Of a DNA stretch of 64,000 bases, positions 1 to 11,579 are shown piece after piece (position 1 is the stretch's first letter; every line of letters starts with the position of its first letter). This DNA is from Aradus depressus. Taxonomy: Eukaryota; Arthropoda; Insecta; Hemiptera; Aradidae. Location of the stretch: the NCBI GenBank assembly GCA_963662175.1, contig OY759215.1, forward strand, positions 47,199,213 through 47,263,212, in the 5' to 3' direction. Under the pieces are notes generated by a model, which did not search any database, was not told the DNA's origin, and was given only the letters and a program-made list of their open reading frames with translations. A program made the translations under genes and the position numbers.

Positions 1-3000
1 TTTTTAAATTAATAGCATTTAGAATATAGTAATAGACATCATTAATTTGCTCCATAGAAACAATCTCTAATATTCTAATAATATTACTTTCGTCTTCATC
101 AGAGTTCTTAATATATTTAGATAAATATCTTTCTCTAATATTATTATACAAAGGACAGTTTAATAAAAAATGAACAATATCTTCTTTGAGTTCTCTAGAA
201 CAACATCTACATTGATCCTTTTCAAAAATAATTTTTTCTTTATTTATATACAAACTGATATGGTGTTTAGAAGCCAAACGTAACTGACCTACTGCTCTAA
301 TTTTATTGATATGACAATTAAATAACATATGGCAACTCACAGAACCAAAAGAGCACATATTTCTATAATATAAGTTATACTTGGAGTTGAGGATTTTTTC
401 AACATCTTTACTGATGAGATTATTTCGGAATGAAGTGATTAAATTATTAAATTCATTTTCTACAATTTTGGCATTTTGAGATTTCCAAACGTCATAAGCT
501 CCTATAGAAGACAGGCTATTTCTTAGTTCAAGGGTCCAATTAAAAGGCATATTAGAAGAATCTGAAAGCTCTATCAGTCTATTGTAGCACATTTTAGGGA
601 TTCTTTCATCACTTAGATTAAGTAGACTGGTCCACCATTTGATCATTTTTTTGAAGATTTTACTACTCGTGTGAACCCTACCGGTCTCCATTCGGACATA
701 CGCATCAGGGGTAGTTAATGGTAGACATAAGAGCTTTTTTAAGAAACTTAATTGCCCACGCTCAATAATTGAGCCATAACCAATTCCCCAGATCTCGGAT
801 AAATATAGGAGTGTACTTTGAGAAATGGAATCATATAAATGACAGTTGGATAGCCATGAATCAGATTTGACATTACATAATGTTTTCATAACTATAGCAT
901 TTGCAGCTGAACTTTTAGAAAGAAAATATTTAATTGATTTGGAAAAAGTACCTGAATTGTGAAAAGGAACTCCTAAATAAATGAAGTGATTCACTATTTC
1001 TATTACAGAGTTATCATATTTAAGAGGTTTAAACTTAGAGGTGCGACCGCCCTTGTGAAATATTAATATTTTGGTTTTTGTAGCATTAAGTGTTAATCTA
1101 TTGAGTTGGCAATATTTATGTAGAATATTTAGATTGGTTTGAGTGTCCTGCCAGGAAGAAGATAAAATGGCCACATCATCTGCATAAAGCAGCATGTGCA
1201 GGTCCTTAAAACTGTTAATATTAATACCTCGAGAGCCATGAGAAGCAAAAAACTCACTCATATCGGAGATGAATAACAAAAAGAGAAGTGGACTGAGTAC
1301 CTCTCCCTGAAGAACCCCCTCCACTATAGAAATCTCCTTTGAGCTTGCGCTCCCCTGAGTAACCACTATAGACGATATCTCATACATATTTCTAATAATT
1401 CTAATTATTTTAGCACTAATCCCAAGTAGATATAGTTTTTGCCATAATAAATCATGATTTATAGAGTCGAAGGCTCTTTTAAAATCGACAAAGATTGTAA
1501 ATACTCTTCTTCTCTTTAGCCTTAACTGAATATTTATTGCTGAAATTAGCGAAAAAACAGCATCTCTACACCCACGACGAGATCTGAAACCGAACTGTTC
1601 TTCGGGAAGCAACTTATTAGACTCAGACCATTTCATTAATCTATTATTTATTATGGAGGTAAATATTTTTGTAATAGTATTAAAAAGAGAAATTCCTCTA
1701 TAATTATAGGGATCTAAAGGATCCCCTTTCTTAAAAATCAAATTTAATTTAACCTTACCCCATGAAGAAGGAATGCTTTCCGTATCCCATATTTTATTAA
1801 ATAGGTTTAGTAGGTAATGTGTCCACTCATCAGTAAGACTCTTTAAACATTCGTTTGGGATTAAATCTAAACCAGTAGCCTTTTTATTTTTACTATTATT
1901 GAGGGCCGAGTGAAGCTCTTCAAGTGAGATTTCAACGTCAAGATCTGGATGATAATAACTGAAAAATGTTTCAATTTTTAGTGTTTTTTTAGGGAATACA
2001 GAACCATAAAAATATTCCCATTGTTGTATAGAAATTGGACAAGTTTTAAATTTAGTTTTATTAAGTCTATTAACAACATTCCAAAATTCCACCGGGCTGT
2101 TTACCTTTCTGAACTTATCTCTAATGTTAATGTAATATTGTCTTTTACATATTCTTAATAAATTTTTGTATTTCTTTTTGGCTAAGTTATACTCAGTAAC
2201 AAAAGGCTCCGAGAATTTATATTTATAACATTTTTTAAAAATATTTTTAACATTTTTTTTCTCAATTAAACATTCTGAAGAAAACCAAGGTTTATTATGA
2301 TATAATTTAGATACAATTGATTTTTTAATAATACCAGCCTGATCTATGCTCTCAGAAATTACAGATATGAAATTATTATATAAATCAAAAGCATTTTCAC
2401 TGTTATAGTAGATCCGAGGAGAAAGCTTCAAGGCTGAGACAAAATCTTTTAAATGATCTGCATCTCTGAGCACTTTTATAAATTCGTGAATATCGTCATT
2501 TTTAGTTATAGGTAAATATTTATGATTTGACTCGATCAACAAACTTAAACTACAAGCTAAATGGTCAGACAAATCTGATATATTAATAATTTTTAAATCA
2601 TTGACTACATTAATAGATTCAAATGAAGCACAGACAAGGTCAATTACACTACACCCCTGACTGCCTAAAAAAGTATAGTTACCCTGGCTGTCGTTAAGAG
2701 AGCGACCGTTCAATACAAATAGACCCAGTTCTTCCAAGACTTCAATTAACGCAACACCTCTATTATTAACAATCTTGTCATAAGAGTTTCTAATGTTTCT
2801 AAAGATAGAATTAATAAAAAATGCATCATCGACTACATTCATTTCCCCAATTCTCGCATTAAAATCGCCAGCCAAAATTATATTACAATATCCTAACATT
2901 AATTTAATTTCATGGAGATCATTATTTATATAATTGATAATATAGTCATTTCCTTTTCCCGGTTTCCAGTATACTAAACAGATAACTAAATGAAAATTTT

Positions 3001-3370
3001 CATATTTCAACAAAACTGAAAGCCACCAATCTCTTACCTGTAATAACTTAACACTGAATTTTAAACACTTTTTCAAAAATATAATTAAACCACCACTGCC
3101 ACGACCTCTTGATTTACTTTTCCTGGCTGGAACTGCAATAGATTCATAGTTTTTCAAAAAACTGGGAGCATTAATCTTTTCTGAAAGGTGCCATGATTCA
3201 TACACTCCAATAACATCAAATGATAACAATTTTTTTGTTTCTTCTCGTGATAAATTGAACAAAGTAGAAAGCCCATGAATATTCCAAAAACAGAACGACA
3301 AGTTATATTTTTTATATTTATCTTCTATCCTTAATGATCCAGAGCAGGGGAGCGAGGTCGTAAAAAACCA
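1..3370 (-). CDS. LINE ORF2: AP-type endonuclease plus reverse transcriptase, C-terminus nearly complete
   Basis: Replication protein of a non-LTR retrotransposon: it nicks the target and copies element RNA there. I read one uninterrupted minus-strand frame of about 1123 codons from the TGA at 3371-3373 to the window edge. Endonuclease motifs: FWNIHG (about aa 28-33), GDFNAR (168-173), SDLSDH (near 265). Reverse transcriptase motifs: RGISL (about 556), FVDFKRAFDSI (about 627), GVLQGEVLSPLLF (about 690) and the catalytic YADD at aa 729-732 (bases 1186-1175). The C-terminus carries a CX2CX9HX4C knuckle (C1054, C1057, H1067, C1072) and I saw no RNase H. That arrangement resembles CR1/L2-superfamily elements; the clade is inference. 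There is no ATG until well inside the endonuclease, so translation probably depends on an upstream ORF1. The stop is off the window; the copy at 49985-50320 suggests only a few codons are missing. Confidence 0.9.
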
Positions 3371-3519
3371 TCAAGAGTCCCAGCTTTGTTGGAAATATCA
3401 GTTTGACGACGTCTTCTCTTCTTCTTATTCTCTAGAGAGATTTTTGAAGTTTGAGAAGACAGTACCTTATATATATGAACTTGCTTATATGTGCGTCTAA
3501 TTTTGTATACATTAGACCT
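3331..3519 (-). pseudogene. Probable ORF1 C-terminal tail of the same LINE
   Basis: An open minus-strand frame of 63 codons ends at a TAA (3333-3331) inside the opened ORF2 frame. It is rich in Lys/Arg (a KKKRRRR-like run), as expected for the end of a nucleic-acid-binding ORF1 protein. No start codon is present, so the element is probably 5'-truncated near here. The overlap with ORF2 suggests coupled or reinitiated translation. Identity rests on position and composition only. Confidence 0.3.
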
Positions 3520-3564
3520 TTAGATAGATGAAGATGTACGTAAGTACTTATGATTTATTTCTAT

Positions 3565-4205
3565 TTTCTTATAAAATTGTATCGTGCGAAAATTCAAGAT
3601 CGAGTTTTCAATGGATTTTTACGTTATATTACAAGGTACCGCTTATATTTATAACCTAATCATTTTTAGGTCAAAAATATATAATAAGAAAATTAAAATA
3701 AATTCTTACCAAAAATGTTCCTTATAACATTTCCTAACGCCAATGGGTCTTCAGAATCGAAATATACTGATACGACTAAAGTTATAGCCCTCCAAAGAAT
3801 GTAAAATAAACTTCAGTAGGAAATATTTCAAAGGTTAGGTTAGGTTTTATAACTCATGCTCGGGCTTTAACTACGAGGTCATATCGCCTACTACCAGAGC
3901 GCTCTTTCGTCACTCTGGTGGACATGAGCCCGAATCTACTGTGGGAGTTCTAAATTTTGCCTACCCTAAATTTTTTTATTCACCTAGGGCAGGGGTCTTT
4001 AACGAGTACCTGACATCGTACAGGCTCGGGACCATCGCTTAACGTCCCATCCGAAGGACGGCGTGCTTAAGTTTATTTTACCTCCCAGATAAAATAAACT
4101 AAGGGCCTCGGTCGGGCTACGAACCCACAACCTTGAGCTCAGAAGTCAAGCGGAAATATTTCAAATTAATATTTAAATTGTATTGCATAACAACGAATTA
4201 TAAAA
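3565..4205 (+). repeat. Rep-beta dispersed repeat, interrupted by a SINE
   Basis: The sequence around 'atcgagttttcaa' and 'ccaaaaatgttccttat' recurs at 10640-10994, 11580-11780, 45168-45300 (minus) and 46430-46905. No coding capacity is seen. The SINE at 3833-4151 splits it, and the repeat resumes after the TSD. Family identity is unknown. Confidence 0.6.
3833..4151 (-). repeat. tRNA-derived SINE, copy A (5'-truncated)
   Basis: Same family as the full copy at 8357-8704, in reverse orientation. It keeps the box B region and the tail ending in 'ggttaggtt' but stops between box B and box A, so it lacks the full internal promoter. It is flanked by a perfect 14-bp TSD (ggaaatatttcaaa at 3819-3832 and 4152-4165), showing insertion into Rep-beta by target-primed reverse transcription. 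Confidence 0.85.
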
Positions 4206-5190
4206 TATTTAATGTTTCCTGATCTCCCGATTCCAAAAATGAAAAATAAATGTCTGCGTGTTTGTTTTTATAAAAGAGTCCTGAGACCGGTCGTCACATA
4301 TGCGAGAGAAACCTGGGTCCTGACTAGGAGGGGCGAAGTCTTACTCAATACGTGGGAGAGGAAGATATACGGCCCTACTCCAGAGGGGGATAGATGGAGG
4401 ATACGGACCAATGGGGAGCTGAGGGACCTGTACAAGAGGCCGGACCTGGTGGCCTTAGTGAAGCAGGGGCGGCTGCGATGGTTGGGGCCTTTACAGAGGA
4501 TGGAACCAGACAGATTGCCGAGGAGGATACTGGAGGGACACCCGGGAGAACAAAGAAGAAGAGGTAGACCCGCTTACGTTGGCTGAAGGACGAGGAAGAC
4601 GACCTCAGAACGATGGGTGTGAGAAGATGGAGACGGGAGGCCGAGGATAGAGAAGGATGGCGGAAGATTGTTGCGGAGGCCCAGGTTCTACAAGGACCGT
4701 AGCGCCAGGGAAAGTGAAGTATGTGTGTTTTTGAACACTATAACTCCCGAAAGAATGAATGTATCTATACAAACTTTTATATGTGTATCCAGAACCCTTT
4801 AAGGGCATCTATTGATTTTCAGCCAAAAGCAAGGAGCGTATTAGGGAAGAGGGTTAACACAAAAACTCTAATAATTGACTTTGTAATGAATGTATTGGCA
4901 AAAAATTTCATATGCAAATTCAAAGTCGTATAAGGACGACATCTATTCATTTTTCGCGAAATCGGTGGAAGGGAAGGGAGGGACCAGAGAAGAGAGGCCC
5001 GAATTAAATAACGTAATAACTGCCAATGAATGTATTGACACAAAATTTAGTAAGAGGATTTAGAAGTCACTGTGTAAGTCAAAAAGAGTTTTAGCCTAAA
5101 CTGACGATTGGCTTCGGAGGGAGAGCGAAAACGAAATTCTTGCTGGGGAATTATATAGCCGGTGATTCACCAACGACGCTCTTTTTTTTT
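4206..5190 (+). repeat. Rep-alpha copy 1, interrupted by an RTE-like LINE tail
   Basis: Rep-alpha begins near 'ttccaaaaatgaaaa' and 'gtctgtgtgtttg', contains degenerate internal units of roughly 110-150 bp marked by 'taatgaatgtatcgacac' and 'gattttcagccaaatcgg', and ends at 'ggtgattcacc'. This copy is split by 4264-4718. It has no real coding potential; the short ORFs here are incidental. Confidence 0.75.
4264..4718 (+). pseudogene. RTE-like LINE reverse transcriptase C-terminal fragment
   Basis: Translation gives VLRPVVTYARETW, then RLRWLGPLQRM and RRRGRP, the region C-terminal to the RT palm seen in RTE-type endonuclease-reverse transcriptases of invertebrates. The reading frame holds from 4264 to about 4570, where a 1-base loss after GRP shifts it; the other frame then carries RRWRREAEDREGWRK to a TAG at 4700. 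It is a 5'-truncated, non-functional copy. It interrupts Rep-alpha, with imperfect 12-bp flanking repeats (4252-4263 and 4719-4730, 10 of 12 matching). A second copy lies at 63498-63752. Confidence 0.75.
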
Positions 5191-5976
5191 TCATTTTTGA
5201 AATTAGAGAGTCGGAGAACAAGAAATTCCCTTGAAAACTCAACATCGAAGTAACCCATTACTTAATTTCCTTCTATTCCAGTCTGCAGCTTAAACATTAC
5301 AGTTCTCAAGATAACATATGATTTCTTCGTGAAATTTCAGTACCGGTGCTACCTCAGTGAGAGTGAGAATGAAAGGAAAGAAGAGATAAAAGAAACCTGA
5401 CAAAAAGTTTTAGAGTGGAATGATAGATAAGAACTGTGAATGGGGACTCACGATAGTTCGTGATAGGTAAAGTGATGGAAACAGCCCTTGACATTTGGCA
5501 GCGAGGGACCGACCCATCTTGTGTCTCGGCCGCTTCTTAAATAGCCAATAGCAACACCTCTAGTCCGTATTGTGTCAAACTAGCTCTGATATCAACCTCT
5601 TCATTCTAAAAATGAAAAAAAAAAATCTGTGAGCGACGCGGTACTCATGAGAATTGATGTGTAAACATGTTTAGTTTCAAGAATTTGCTGTCGTGCACTG
5701 ATTTTGATTAAATTAAAAAAAGTAGTATGAGGAATTAAACTTTCAAATTTATTGTTCTTCAATTTTTTTTACACATGAAATTATGGGTTTGTAATAGCTA
5801 AAATAAGATACTCGTATATACAATTGTGATTGTAGTGTCTTTAAATACCGCGAGAATAAAGCATGGTAGTTTTCGAATTTGTTGTTGGAATGCTACGATT
5901 CGTATTAATTTGTAGATTAAGTTTGTCATTTGAAAATGAAATAAGCTGTTCGGAATCTCCTGAAATGGGTAAAAAT
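5191..5976. other. No gene recognised
   Basis: AT-rich sequence with stops in all frames. I found no match to the repeat families of this window. Confidence 0.5.
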
Positions 5977-6051
5977 ATTATATTGTTTAAAAAGTACAGA
6001 AAAAACTTTTTTTTTAAAAAAACATTGTCTATATCACAAAATATATATAAT

Positions 6052-6089
6052 ATGGGAGTATTTTCGGTATTGCTATCATCTCCAGCCAC
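6052..6089 (-). ncRNA. Hammerhead-like module (decayed)
   Basis: Minus strand: stem I GTGG, box CTGGAGA (consensus A changed to G), extra T, hairpin around GCAA, GAAA (6065-6062), ATAC, TC, CCAT. Stem I GTGG/CCAT pairs with one G-U. The box change probably inactivates it. Confidence 0.45.
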
Positions 6090-6126
6090 GACTAAAACGT
6101 CAAAATGTTTTAGTATTTGTTAAGTC

Positions 6127-6171
6127 GTGGCTGAAGATAGCAATAGGTAGCAATACCGAAAGTACTCTCTT
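6127..6171 (+). ncRNA. Hammerhead-like module (stem II with internal duplication)
   Basis: GTGG 6127-6130, CTGAAGA 6131-6137, GAAA 6158-6161, palindrome GTAC 6162-6165, TC. A short tandem duplication (tagcaata/ggtagcaata) lengthens the stem II region. Confidence 0.45.
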
Positions 6172-6289
6172 TAAATTTATTTTGTGAAATGGGCAATATT
6201 TTTTTTTAAAAACATAGGTTTTTTCTTTACTTTTTATTAAGTGTATCACAATATCTCTGCAAAAAATGTTAACTATCATTATATTATTT

Positions 6290-6764
6290 GTTGTGACAAT
6301 ATAACAACTAATATATTATTTATTGATCGATATTTTCAGCAGTTATTATTATATATTAATAATCTCTCTCTCTCTCTCACTCTCTCTATATATATATACA
6401 TCAATATTATTATGTAATAATATATTGAAATATTATATTTTTTAAATTTGCACTGCTATATTATTTTCTTTTATCCCAAATTTCATTTATTGCGACAAAT
6501 TTAAGCTATCAAAGCATCTTAACATAAATGTTCCTTACCTTTTATAGTTCGTAATATTGATATTTTAGTTAAATTCACTACGTCGGTAAATATGATCAAT
6601 AATGTTGTAAAAATACAATGTTATATCTAAATATGTTTTTTTGAGTTGTTTTATTATTATTGGTTTTATTATATATATACCTTTTTGATTGGCGACACCA
6701 CTTTGTTTTTCTTCGAGAAAAAGTTCTTAGGATGAAAGTATCACCTTTGGCTTTATTCAGTCGT
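6290..6764. other. No gene; simple-sequence DNA
   Basis: AT-rich, with a CT-rich run near 6363-6387 and a TA run near 6388-6400. Nothing coding is seen. Confidence 0.5.
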
Positions 6765-7130
6765 TTATGCACAAAAAAAAAAAGTTTATCTTTGTGTCTG
6801 CGTTTGTGTGTGTATATTTGTGAACACGATAAATCCCGATAGAATAAATGTATCAACACGAAATTTTATACCAGAAGCCTCTGAGGACGACACCTATTGA
6901 TTTTCAGCTAAATCGGCCAAAAGGAATGTAGGGATTAGGGGAGGATGGGAGAAGTGCTCAGCTATCAATTTTCCGCGAAATCGATTGAAGAGATAGGGGT
7001 TCTACTCAAATATCCTAATAACTGCCCATTTAATAAATATATCAACACAAAATTTAGTATGAGTGTTCAGAAGCCACTAGTCAAGTTTCAAAAAGTCGGG
7101 AGTTCCAATTTGGGATTATGGCATATCACG
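6765..7130 (+). repeat. Rep-alpha copy
   Basis: Head 'gtttgtgtgtgtatatttgtgaacacgat' and two internal 'aatgaatgtatcaacac'-like units are present. It ends next to the Jockey relic at 7131. Confidence 0.65.
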
Positions 7131-7510
7131 GTCTACCACTTCTTCAGAGGATTGTGTGGCAAGTGTGGTGAAGAAAGGGAATGGATTTATAAATTTGTGT
7201 GTGAATGCAATTTGTTGTGAAAACGTCTGTAAAGGTCTTGAATTGTGTCGTCTACTGTGTTTATAATGAAGTCATTGTGGTGTGTTCTGTTACTTACGTA
7301 TGTTGGGCATTGTGTAATGAGTCTGAGTGTCGTTGACTGGAAAACCTGGATACGTTTCAGATTAGATGTTTTAGCCGAACCGTAAATTTGTGAACATTAT
7401 ATCCAGAGTGGTTTGAGTAGGAATGTGTAACAGTTATGCTTTTGTGTTAAATGTAGTTTTTTGAATGTAGAAGGGAATAGAGCATTTTAAGTCGTATATT
7501 TAAGCGTTTT
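7131..7510 (-). pseudogene. Jockey-type LINE reverse transcriptase C-terminal relic
   Basis: Minus-strand translation with stops gives LKPLWI, then SQIYGSAKTSNLKRIQVFQS and LRLITQCPTYVSNRT, closely matching the better copy at 27482-28159 (YGSAKTSNIKRIQAFQS, LRLITQCPPYINNRT). Several in-frame stops and small shifts show long decay. It covers the thumb and post-RT region only, as in a 5'-truncated copy. Confidence 0.75.
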
Positions 7511-7593
7511 TGGTATAAGAATGTTATGACTACATCACTATATATATATTCATTTTCTTTACATTTTTTTAAACTTTTTTTAATATAAATAAA

Positions 7594-7717
7594 ACCGAGG
7601 TCCTTGGTTTATTTTATCTGGGGGGTAAAATAAATTTAAGGACTCAGTCCTTCGAATGGGACGTTAAGCGATGGTCCCGAGCCTGTACGATGTCAGGTTC
7701 TCGTTGAAGACCCCTAT
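7594..7717 (+). repeat. SINE fragment, copy B
   Basis: Matches the SINE middle from just after box B ('ccgaggtcc') to 'gaagacccct'. Box A, box B and the 3' end are missing. Confidence 0.75.
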
Positions 7718-8345
7718 GGAAAACATGTCATGGAGGCCTAGTTAAATTCAAGTAGATGAATTTATCACCAAGTAAAATAGTATGAGTGACATAGGAACAT
7801 AGCGAGCGAAGAGTGATAAGAAGCAGTACTGTTCAAGATATTTAAACTCATAAAATCCTGGCATAAAAATTCTGTTTTATATTCATTCAACATTTTATAG
7901 AAATTCTTTTAATATGCAGTATACTGGTAATAGATAATTTCTTCAGGAATAAGTGTTTTTTTTTTTCCTTAGTCTTAAAAACACTTTTTTTATGTGTTAA
8001 AGATATAAATACTAGGTTGCAGTGCAGGAAATGGTAAAAAAAAATAAAAAATAACCTTGGCGGTTTACATTCCTTTCAGGTGCAGTTCACGTGTCTTCAA
8101 CAGTTTTTTTGTGCCAATGAAAAGAGAGAGGGGCTTGTTGCATTCCAATTATGCAACTGGCATCCGGACCGAAATTAAACTTTAATCTTTAGGTTTTTAG
8201 TAGAAGGGAATGGTAGATTTTGGGCCAAGGGCTTATGAGGGCTAAACCACCATAGTATCAATAAATACTGGAGCTCACTCTAAAAGGTCATGAAATCGGT
8301 GAATATTGGTATACTCTTCCCAACTCATCTCTTATCTTCCCCTCC
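7718..8345. other. No gene recognised
   Basis: AT-rich, with T and A runs. Nothing supported. Confidence 0.5.
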
Positions 8346-8356
8346 CTCCTCCCCAT

Positions 8357-8704
8357 AGGGCGCCGGTAGCTCAGTGGTATGCGCATTTGCCTTCCGAGCT
8401 CAATAGCGGGGGTTCGAAACCCGACCGAGGCCCTTAGTTTATTTTATCTGGGAGGTAAAATAAACTTAAGCACGTCGTCCTTCGTATGGGTCGCTAAGGG
8501 ATGATGCCAAGCCTGTACGATGTCAGGTACTCGTTAAAGACCCCCTACCCTAGGTGAATAAAAATTTAGGGTAGGCAAAATTTAGGACTCCCACAGTAGA
8601 GTCGGGCTCATGTCCACCAGAGTGACGAAAGAGCGCTCTGGTAGTAGGCAATATGACCTCGTAGTTAAAGCCCGGGCATGAGTCATGAAACCTAACATAA
8701 TCTT
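8357..8704 (+). repeat. tRNA-derived SINE, full-length copy C
   Basis: The best copy of the family. The 5' end gives 'gggcgccggtagctcagtgg', an RNA polymerase III box A (TAGCTCAGTGG, 8367-8377), and box B GGTTCGAAACC (8411-8421) at tRNA-like spacing. The tRNA-unrelated body follows, ending in 'aaacctaacataatctt'. A perfect 11-bp TSD, ctcctccccat, flanks it (8346-8356 and 8705-8715). With both boxes intact this copy could be transcribed. Its mobilising LINE partner is unknown. Confidence 0.92.
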
Positions 8705-8715
8705 CTCCTCCCCAT

Positions 8716-9689
8716 TCCTATGAGACATCACCCTGCCATCTTCCCTCCGTTTCTCTTCACTCTTCTTATCCCACCCTTCCTGTGTTTTAGTATTGTCTGT
8801 TCGTCTGTGAACGCGATAAACTTGATAGAATAAGTGCATCGACTGTTGCAAGTCCTTCACTACCAAGCCGATGGTTGCTCCGGTTGTCTCTAAATTTCAT
8901 TATTCTCAATGTCCCCCTGTTCACCAGATCCCACCATTTTTTCTAAAGCGACATTTTAGGAGACATAACATAACAAAATTATTCTACCGCATACTTCCAG
9001 ACAAAATAAATTTTATTATTCAATTTCCTAATGGAAATTAACATATTATTTTTCATTCACCAATCATTCATAAGTATGTACGTTGAGAACGTTTCATTGA
9101 AGATTTTTTACTGGCACATTATTATTTTATGAGAGTTAAAAAAACAACTCCTTTTAAGTTTTAATTGTTGGTTAATTATTGTCATATCTTTTCTCTGACA
9201 TGAGCCTAACTCTGGTAGTGGGAGTCCTAACTTTTGCCTTAGTTATCTAAGGTCTTTAATATCGGATCTAAATTGCTTCGTTAAAACGTTCCAGGTGGAG
9301 GTAAACATGGGATAATAAATGAATTTAGTTGTTTCAGCAGTCGCAGCGAATTATGTATTTACCAACATTCATAAACATAAGTGGGGCAGCCCAGGTTCCC
9401 GATGTTGGCGTTCCGTAACTGTTTGTTGATAAACGATGTGTTGGTAATTGCTCCTCGATTATTATCTGTAATTATTGGTTCTCTGATCGATATATATACA
9501 AATTTATTGTGCTGTTGATTTCGATTGACAACTAACGAGTAGATCTGTCTTCCTGAGAAACTGGTCCTTTATCAAATTGTCTTAAATCTCGAATTGATTA
9601 TATAATATTTTAGAAGTTCTTTCTGATTAGAAAATAGTTTTGCTTTAAGTAATGATTGATTATTTATTGACGAAAATAAATGGTATAAT
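8716..9689. other. No gene; repeat scraps
   Basis: A short Rep-alpha scrap lies at about 8793-8860 ('ctgtgaacgcgataaac') and a decayed minus-strand SINE scrap at 9197-9272 ('gacatgagcctaactctgg'). The rest is AT-rich without features. Confidence 0.55.
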
Positions 9690-9690
9690 T

Positions 9691-10439
9691 ATCTATACTA
9701 ATATATAAAGAGAGAAAGTTTGTTTGAGGTAATCTCGGAAATTACTTAACCGATTTGGATAATTCTTTCATCGTTGAGAAGCTTATTTCTTTCCGATGGA
9801 CATAGACTATACATCTTTACGTTTCATCAAAAGGAAGCTGAGCAATGATGGTAAATGTGTAGCAAGTCTGAGAAGAAGCGGCCATTCGGGCGCCATTTAT
9901 TGTATACACTGCCTAAACCTTTGAAGATATATCTAAATAATTGTATGAAGTGAGTTGTTGGGAGCATATACCTTATTACAATTAGTTTTTATATCTACAT
10001 ATAAATCTGTAGTTTTGTGCATTTGTTTGACGTAAAAAAGTACGGAATCGATTTTAATGAAATTACATATGTAACATTTTTAATCGTTTGAATCATAGGC
10101 TATGTAGCGTCCCAAATATTTGAATGGGAGGTTGATTTATGAAACAAAAAAATGTAGCGAATCAAATTTACAACTTTTGATCAAATGGATATATGAGGTA
10201 AATTTTAAAGGAAAGGGAGGTAGGCGCTGCAAATATGAGTTTTGAATTGTTCATTGTGTAAAACATCGTTTTAACGGCCATAGGGAATATGAAATTTTCC
10301 TTCAAGAGTCCTTTAACAAGTTACTAACCTGCTTAAAGTTACTAACTTGTATAAAGTTACTAACCTGCTTATTGCTTAAAGTGACTTACCTGCTTAAAGT
10401 TATTAACCTGCTTAAAATTACTCTTAAGGTGGCTTGCTA
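9691..10439 (+). repeat. Possible non-autonomous Helitron-like element
   Basis: Starts TCTATACTAATATATAAA after an A and includes 'aattacttaaccgatttgg', a phrase I associate with insect Helitron-type repeats. A CTAG followed by T occurs at about 10436-10440, as expected for a Helitron 3' end. No convincing subterminal hairpin is visible, so the call is tentative. Confidence 0.3.
10318..10425 (+). repeat. Short tandem repeat, unit about 18-20 bp
   Basis: Five to six degenerate units of 'gttactaacctgcttaaa'. Confidence 0.75.
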
Positions 10440-10639
10440 GTTATTAATAAAAGTGAGAACGAATTTTTTCACTGTTAACAACCAGTGGAGGAGCTTGTTG
10501 TTCGATTGACGCCAATTGATTCGATGCTTTGCATACTTTTACAATGGAATTCAACCTTGTTAAACTTAACTGCTCACTTTCTACTAATCTGCATAAACAT
10601 TTGCCCATTAACATTTCTAATTCTTTTACTCGCTTTATT

Positions 10640-10994
10640 TACATGTATTAATAAAAAAAAGTATTGTAATCGAGCGAAAATCTGTGATCGAGTTTTCAAC
10701 GGATTTTCACGTTTCAAGATCCCTTAAATACGTTTGGATCATTTTCGCGATGTCTATGTCTGTGTGTGTATATATGATGGAAAGTTGTGACCGCCCTAAT
10801 GCAGAAACGATTGTAGCTATGAACTTGAACGGAGAAGACACATATCGATCTAAAATCGATTAGATTTTAGCTGAAATCGGACGAGAACACTTTATTTTAA
10901 GGCCAAAATTGAGGCTACTTTACTTTGGAGCCAAAGAACATTTTAAAAGAGACCGCTTGTATTTATAATGATCAAAAATAAAAGTAGTAAATGT
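10640..10994 (+). repeat. Rep-beta copy
   Basis: Shares 'atcgagttttcaa', 'gattgtagctatgaactt' and 'gattagattttagctgaaatc' with 3565-3832 and 46430-46905. Noncoding. Confidence 0.6.
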
Positions 10995-11082
10995 TGTAGA
11001 GTCGGGCTCATGTCCGCCAGAGTGACGGAAGAGCGCTCTGGTAGTAAGTGATATGTCATCTTAGTTAAAGCCCGGGCATGAT
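10995..11082 (+). repeat. SINE 3' fragment, copy D
   Basis: Matches the last 90 bases of the SINE ('gtagagtcgggctcatgtc' to 'aaagcccgggcatga'). The 5' part is absent. Confidence 0.75.
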
Positions 11083-11099
11083 CACATTAACTATTATTG

Positions 11100-11262
11100 G
11101 TAGTTTTTATAAAAAATCATGGAATGACTCTCATATACACAGTAATGCCAGTAGGAAATGATTTTGAGAGGAGAAAGGCGAAGTGAGAGTGTAAGCGTGG
11201 TTGGTATAAAAAAGTCCTGTAATGGCCCACATCACATATATTTTCATTATTGGAATAATATG
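11100..11262 (+). repeat. FB-gamma foldback, right-arm half
   Basis: 'ggttggtataaaaaagtcctg' followed by 'ccacatcacatatatttt' matches the right arm of the complete FB-gamma copies at 41310-41580 and 46913-47232. Confidence 0.6.
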
Positions 11263-11579
11263 CTTACACTAGAATAATTCAGTTTAACCGACATCAAAAT
11301 ACAACAAAGATAGCTGCCTATGAAAGATTCAATGATGAATTCTGTCGTTAAGAAGAGAGCAATGGCGCAACTTTGTGACTCGCAATGTTCGAGAAGAATT
11401 TAAGCTCAAGGACAAACTCATCACTTTGTTCCCTTGGTATCTGTATATATTAGGAATAAATCTTTGTAAATAAGTCTCACATGGTTTGTGTATGTACCAA
11501 AAGCACGCATCGACTGATTTTAATGAAGACAGAGATGAAAATGTGACTTAAAATGTAAATCACTCAGCCCCATATCCGT
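11263..11579. other. No gene recognised
   Basis: Nothing supported. Confidence 0.45.

Larger units (their letters stand above)
5989..6277. mobile_element. Ribozyme-like foldback element, GTAC type (289 bp)
   Basis: Two arms around 'cagccacgac' are inverted repeats of each other. Each carries a hammerhead-like module on the outward strand. The right end ends in 'cacaatatctctgcaaaaaatgtt', shared with 31069-31330. Flanks attatattgttt (5977-5988) and attatattattt (6278-6289) are an 11-of-12 TSD. The short ORFs over it are products of the palindrome. Confidence 0.65.

Noticed and set aside
5841..6123. Opposed ORFs of 82 and 86 codons
   Set aside because: They overlap the ribozyme foldback and arise from the inverted repeat.
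8357..8440. A tRNA gene
   Set aside because: Boxes A and B are tRNA-like, but the sequence continues into a conserved 340-bp body with TSDs and recurs many times; it is a SINE.
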